Of a stretch of DNA of 64,000 nucleotides, positions 58,400 through 64,000 are shown one piece after another (position 1 is the first letter of the stretch; each line of letters starts with the position of its first letter). Position numbers and translations under genes: made by a program. Under the pieces are notes generated by a model. That model saw nothing but the letters and a program-made list of their open reading frames with translations. It was not told the DNA's origin and did not search any database. Source of the stretch: Lineus longissimus (taxonomy: Eukaryota > Nemertea > Pilidiophora > Heteronemertea > Lineidae); NCBI RefSeq assembly GCF_910592395.1, contig NC_088311.1, forward strand, positions 24,088,646-24,152,645, read 5' to 3'.

Positions 58400-58780
58400 T
58401 GCAAGTATCAATTCGTTTCTTGTACCCCCCCCCCCCCCCCCCCCCTCCTCAAGGGTAGTTAAACTATCACCACTAATCTTTGCCGATGCTTGAGTAGTAT
58501 TTATTTTTCCTTTAGTGAAAATTTGGCGAAGCTGGAAAGAATAAGGATGCTAATGTGTCGATGTCTTGTCGAACATACAGCCTTACCCAGTAAAATTAGT
58601 TCGGTTACTTTATATGACGGTGATAACTGATATATTGTTGATGGTGATGTCTTGACGAAAGAAAAAGTAGCATTGGTGAAAAAAGGGTGATGCTTGAGCC
58701 TTAAGATGTCGTTATAGGGTGATAAGGTGTCGTACCCTTGAGGAGGGGGGGGGTACAAGACACGAATTGATACTTGCATT
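58400..58780. repeat. Inverted repeat pair containing a poly-C/poly-G arm
   Basis: TGCAAGTATCAATTCGTTTC then TTGTA, a run of 21 C (58425-58445) and CTCCTCAAGGG at left is matched in reverse at 58735-58780 (CCCTTGAGGAGG, a G run, then TACAAGACACGAATTGATAC). The arms diverge further inward. Probably a foldback transposon; no target duplication was resolved. Confidence 0.6.
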
Positions 58781-58795
58781 ACTTGGGCGTGGTCT

Positions 58796-58944
58796 GGGCC
58801 TGGTTGTTCAAAACAGGTCTTGTCACTAACGTTGGCGTTAACTAAACATAGCATTATCTCCTTCAGTTAAACCCTCAGACTTAAATCCCAAGTTAACTTA
58901 ACGGCAGCGTTAGGGACAAAACTTGTCTTTGAACAACCTGGCCC
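58796..58944. mobile_element. 149-bp foldback MITE
   Basis: The ends GGGCCTGGTTGTTCAAA and TTTGAACAACCTGGCCC are inverted copies with one mismatch. The pairing continues inward with mismatches through CTTGTC, CTAACG and GCGTTAA for about 50 bp. It lies only 15 bp after the preceding inverted repeat. Confidence 0.7.
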
Positions 58945-59043
58945 TCGCCCTCATATTGATTTTGGTATGGCGAATGCTATACTTTCTCAAAATTTCTTCA
59001 GATTTATATGTTCTTTATCATGTAAACCGTCTCGGTTATTTCA

Positions 59044-59247
59044 GATTTTCCTTTTGGACGTCCAAATCTGCTTAGATGGTTGTCAACTCTGCCAAGGAGT
59101 CTCGCAGATTACATCCAACTATGAACCAGCAAGTCCAGATAGCCCCAACTGGCCTGTGTTCCATCACGAAGAACTCGGTGCCACTCAGAATCATTAACCA
59201 AGGACCGGAGTATTTCAGACAGCAGCTGTTCCCAAAAGAAGTCTCAG
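59044..59247 (+). CDS. Possible first coding exon of a gene extending to the right
   Basis: The acceptor ctcggttatttcag (ends 59043) is followed by a 32-nt leader, ATG at 59076 and an open stretch with a less AT-rich, coding-like composition. It starts MVVNSAKESRRLHPTMNQQV and ends near IINQGPEYFRQQLFPKEVS before a donor-like gtttgt in phase 1 (59248). The frame stays open to 59327 if unspliced. I recognise no domain and found no convincing partner exon before the window ends, so the call rests on the splice sites and composition. Confidence 0.3.
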
Positions 59248-59327
59248 GTTTGTACATTTGCTTTCATTTCGCATGTTTGAAAGAGGGTTGGAGGCGGGCA
59301 GGGGTAAAAGGTCGAGGTTTGGATTAA

Positions 59328-62300
59328 CAACTCGTAAGTCGGTTGTCCTAAATCTATGTCTTTTGGGTCACAGCATTTTGGGAGAAAGGGCCTGGCTGAA
59401 GGAATGAGGAACTAAACAGCGCCCCGCAAACAGCAAATGGCGGTGATCTGCATCAATTAATCCCTCCAATGTGTGACAAAAAGATCTCTCGTTGGCTCCA
59501 TATCTATGGCCTCGCTGTGGATATAATTAATGGCCTACATTCCTACATTATGCTGATTGCGTGAAAGGTGTGTCTGATTCGACGACTGGTGATTCAAAAC
59601 ACCTGTGGTTTTGTATTCTTTGGTTGCCAAGGCAGCAGACCATTCTCCACACAGACAAAATGCGATATCGAACTACTATTACTGCGCGGAGTATGGCACC
59701 AGGGTCTTCTTGGTGCTGACATCTGGCTTCGAATTTGGTACTAGCTATACTGGTCGTTTTGCGTCATTTTAGAAAGGTTCATATTTTGGAACGGCTGTAA
59801 AAGTAAGAACATGCTAATTTAGGGCCATATTCAATTGGATTGTAAATGTAACTCTCGGATCCACTCAGCCATTCAGCTATCCCTCACAAAGTCCCCCTGC
59901 GAATAACATTATATACAGTAAAGTGTATGATGATCACGGATGCTTCATACATTTCATGTTCGTCAGGTATAGTAGTGTGAAACGTTCTGTATCCGATACA
60001 CACCTTCCTTTCTATACACCAAGGTGCTGCCATCTTTTCACTAATCGTAGTACCATTTTCCAAAGTTCGTTTTTTTCCGAGTAATTTCCCATGGTTCCGA
60101 TCTTTTCTGTAATACGGCCGAGGGCGGGACATGCAACTGGTTTTCGAGGATGATCATGCGATTGAAATATTTAAAGAACCGGTGCCACAAGACATTGCAT
60201 TCGGTGAATAAAGAACTGTAATTTGTTGATGTAAACAGCTTGATGATATAGGTTGCATTTCAGGAGAGCATTGTCAGGAAGTGGTAACACTTTTCATTAA
60301 GGAATATAATGAAATTTAGATATGGTCTTGTGGAAACGGATGACATGGTTATCGGATTCATCAAATAGTGCCATTTTCTTTTAAAACACGAGCTTTTTAA
60401 CTGAAACATTATTAACTTTGTCAGCAGTTTTAAGTGCTCCTCTTAAATTCGGTGTGACCCTTGACCAATTGACTAAAGAGTTCTATGCAAATAAATAGAA
60501 ATGCTTGACATAGCCCCAATATATCAACTCAATGATGGTCGTCGACTGATATTGACTCAATGCCCAGACTGCCATCGTCTGCTGCCTGTCATTCCCATGT
60601 CATATTCCCCGATTTTAATTTAGCAGACCATCGCCCATCGATGACTTCGTCGGATCTTTGACTCATCGCAGCTAATACACACACGGGGACAACACGAGAA
60701 ATAGCGTTTGGATTCAAATATAGATATTATTGGCGTTATCGGTGACGAGCCGTTTACACGTTCTGTGGATATCGTGCGTCTAGACCGAGGACAATGGAAA
60801 CCTATTGAATTAGAACAGGTGTGAGGCTGAACGAGTGTTGTATTGACGATGAGATCGAAGAGGCTGGCGGCGGGTACCATTGTGTGCCATCAGAGTGCAG
60901 TGTGGGAGGCTATTTAGCATAGTAGAACGCAGACTCCAGACTATTATACATAGTGTTGGCTAGCGTGGTAACTAGCTAGAATTTGCAGTTCAGTGTGATA
61001 TTGAGTTGGAGCTGTCTTAGGATAGGATTATCAAATGGTCGTGTGGTTGATGGAATAACGTTACTTTGGAGGATTTAAACACATAATCAGGATTTAAAGA
61101 TTGTTTTTAGATGTTCATGGTGTGTGTCGAAATCGATTTGGTGTAGCCTTTTCGGCTTCTAATCTTGAAATTTACGAAATTAGGTAACTTGTGTGTGTGT
61201 GTGTTTGTGTGTTATGGGGGGAGGCTCTTATTACTCTTGATCAAAACACAGGCGCATGAAATCAAAATGCTAGCTCTACTGACAACAGTAATAACATACA
61301 TGTATTTTAAGAGCTGTAAGTTGGGCTGAGGTTTTGGTTTTCATGTAACTGTCCTCAAAACTATTTGGATTTTGCCAAAAGTAATCGTGCTTCTATCTTT
61401 AATTCCCCATAAATAGATCATTATCTCACAGAATAACAGTAAATGGTGATTTTCGTATTATTAATCAATTTAGCAAATTGCCCGATTGTTATAATTTTCT
61501 CATTTAATTCATTATATCAAGAATGTATTCTTGAGTACGTTATAGCAGAAGTGTGCCAGTGGATGAATAGTATTTGGCATCGTTTGACTTTTGTTGGCTT
61601 GGTCTCATTGACATCGTGCGAACATGCATGATGGCGTGACAGATGTGTTGGCATGAAAATAAGGAGGAAATCGTTAGTACAGTATCAAATTCGATGCCGG
61701 GATTGCCTCACGTTCTCACGTGACTGACTGCCAGTGTACACAATGCAGGTGCAGCGCTGGCACATGTTCAGATGCAACTCGTTTGCCAGTGATGCTTAGC
61801 TAATAGCTGTGGCTCCCAGTTCTCTGAATCTATATTCTATACCCGGGATTCTAGATGTACATGTGTTTGGATTTGACATGTTTGAATAAGGTGCTTGGAA
61901 TATTAAGGTCTATATGTCATTTCGATAATAGGCCTTAATGAAGGTAGGTGGTGGACTTCCTGGGCAGGAAACCCTATCTTTTGTACCATGCAACCAATAA
62001 GTCACGGTATTTTAGTCTCTGGTAGCGCAGACGAGTCCAGACATAGGTGGCTGCTAGCGCCTTAGAATATGCCTCACATTGCTGGCTTCATTCACACATT
62101 CTGGTTTGTGTGTTGCTGCTTTTTTGCGATGTTTAGTCCTCAGTGTCTGTGTTTATATCTGAATAATCTGATGTCGGCCCTTTGGAGAGCCTACCCAGGT
62201 TGTGAGCAATCGCTCTCTGATTTCTTATTCTGAGTTCACTTGTTATGGAGCCTACTATAGCATACCAGTAGATGAGAGAGGGTCAGATGTGGGTAGGTGG

Positions 62301-64000
62301 CGGCTACAATATTGTTGCTATTCCCCGGGCATGTAAAAATGCATGGTAAAAGGACGTTTAGGTCAAAAAAGATATACAGCCACAGGGCCTTTGGGGAATG
62401 CAATCATTCCATACTTCTTTTCGTTCAATTTTGTTTTCACAAGCAAAGTGGATGCCATGCCGATCCACCGTCGTTGTGCGTATCCATCCTTCAAAGGAGA
62501 AAACTTTAGGACTGATATTCACCGCCGATAAATCGGCATGAGTGGATGCTTTCAGTTGGCATAAGATGATCAACATAACTGAGTCATATTGTGACCGAGC
62601 AACTTTCATTGAGGTCTAGGAACAGCTTGAGACTTGCAGTATCTCTGGTAACTCTCCAGAATTCCTCCAGTCGTTAAAGGCCATTGTCGTTGTTTACATG
62701 AAGCCCACTGGAAATTGTTTGGGGAATTTATCTCCAGTCACAAAAACGAAAAGAAGCAGCAAGATGAAGCAAGATGAAGCTTGGCATGTTTCATTTTATG
62801 TCAGTGAAAGCCTACCCAGGTGAAGAGTTGAAAATTGTTGAATTTGAGTTACAAGTTGGCAATCTGAAATTCATTCTACAAATAATGCTAATGTTGGGGC
62901 ACAAGGAAATAAGCCTGTAATGAACACGAATAGGTAAAGAGTAGGCCTATGTTAGCTGTTGGTGTTGCTAGTTGATCTTATTACCTCTGCGAGGCTGTCT
63001 TTAACCTTTGATGTTTACCTACATACCTGGTCAAGGGTGAGTTATGAAGTGAGCTAGTGCAAATTAGTGATTAGAGCTGCCGTTGCTAGTTCATCTTCTT
63101 GTTTCCATGTATTTAATCTTTTGATGTTAACCTGCTTAAGCCTACCTGCTGGAGGGGAGGTCATCCAGGGCCCATTGGTCGTAGGCCTACTGAGATTCCA
63201 TTTATTAATTATAAGTAAAATCCCTTTGGAAGTGCAAAATGTTCAGGCCGTTCACGAATAGTACTCTTGGCTAGTCCATGAGATTTATGTTCAGTCTTTG
63301 GGCTCTTCATAAGCGGCTTAGCCATCGAACTTAAAGTCACTTCAGAAGGCTTCACTTAGTGTAAGAGGGGGGGGGTCAGTGGAGAACAAATACGCCAAAT
63401 TCCTTTTTCGGTCAAAAACATAAAGCGGGCGCCTCCAATTGAATATCGTAATTGTATACCAGTACCAATTTTCCTCCCACATTCGCGAAAAAACTGAACA
63501 TCTCTAATCTGGTGGCCTACTTGTGTAGGCTCACATGCCTTGAAATCATACCAATTAGTGTTTTGAATTACCTTCAATGCTTGCGAGTTTTAAATGGAGA
63601 AACCTTAAAACATCAATGATGTTGCTGAAGTCATTCATTTTCTTTATCATCTCCCGCGGCAATGTTGCCCACATTTGTTGTAGGTGGGTTTCATATCATT
63701 CACTTAGCAGATGTAACTTTCACTTGTCTGCAGGCTATTTTGTAGGTTTCATCTTGCAGGTATTCAGATAGCTTCAGAAGTTGTTTTAGAGTATATCTTG
63801 GCTTAAGGAGCAATTTGAGTTCACCCAGACAGGATGCAAAATCATTTTCAAAGCTCATAAATTATTATCTAAAAGGTTTGATCTCAGATATTTTCTACAG
63901 CACCTGTGATTGAAAATGACTGCATATCTCAAATTAAGTCCATACCTGGGCTATTGCATTTGTCTTGATTGGGCTGGCGTCTTTATCAAAATATTCATGC
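59328..64000. other. Non-coding DNA to the window end
   Basis: Nothing with recognisable coding potential on either strand. A less AT-rich stretch at about 60,600-61,020 could be a promoter or 5' UTR exon. A short (TG)n run lies at about 61,190-61,212. If the 59,044 exon is real, this may be a long intron. Confidence 0.35.

Larger units (their letters stand above)
54897..59043. other. Intergenic DNA with foldback elements
   Basis: No coding exon is supported. The recognisable content is three foldback elements at 55.9, 58.4-58.8 and 58.8-58.9 kb. Open frames of about 110 codons in this region run through these repeats or lack any domain. Confidence 0.45.

Noticed and set aside
1-64000. CRISPR arrays, tRNA and rRNA genes
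   Set aside because: No regular spacer arrays or tRNA/rRNA signatures found; the repeats present are transposon-type and irregularly spaced.

Overview
The window is nuclear DNA of a non-vertebrate bilaterian animal. Protein genes are split by GT-AG introns, the intergenic and intronic DNA is AT-rich and full of small transposon remnants, and the gene content is metazoan: a receptor tyrosine phosphatase, a bHLH factor, a class A GPCR, a DUF229 protein and an EF-hand protein. The phosphatase ectodomain (ShK, 8-Cys EGF, fucolectin-type, EGF, Thr-rich stalk, FN3) and the molluscan/annelid-like LINE remnants fit a marine lophotrochozoan best. This is inference; the phylum cannot be fixed from sequence alone.

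Layout, left to right. (1) 1-9,381: the 3' part of an unidentified + strand gene. Tiny phase-1 acidic exons (27, 156, 39, 39 and 39 nt) lead either to a short last exon coding a run of seven His with its own poly(A) signal, or to one 3.3-kb exon coding about 1,110 residues rich in Ser/Arg-Pro-x-Ser. (2) 15,568-34,292: a complete 33-exon receptor tyrosine phosphatase gene; the assembled exons keep one open frame of 1,402 codons plus stop. D1 looks active, while D2 has lost its catalytic Arg and WPD loop. (3) 36,831-38,756: an intronless DUF229 coding region. (4) 43,230-46,500: a two-exon TCF24-like bHLH gene. (5) 48,440-48,943: an unrecognised small single-pass membrane protein. (6) 50,512-52,165 on the minus strand: a two-exon class A GPCR. 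(7) 54,210-54,692: a four-EF-hand protein. (8) 54,700-64,000: almost empty, with one possible 5' coding exon at 59,044-59,247.

The mobile-element layer is rich. There are two 5'-truncated LINE pieces in phosphatase introns, one with a perfect 12-bp target duplication. A 986-bp element has about 70-bp GAAAC-rich inverted termini and a 9-bp target duplication. There are two near-identical copies of a 177-bp element, several foldback elements (some with TA flanks), and a dispersed family built around AAGAATCTTGTAA that occurs about ten times.

The genes do not form an operon or an evident pathway. The candidates for something undescribed are the modular phosphatase receptor with its pseudophosphatase D2, the 39-nt mini-exon gene with two alternative ends, and the 986-bp element. 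No tRNA, rRNA or CRISPR array was found.
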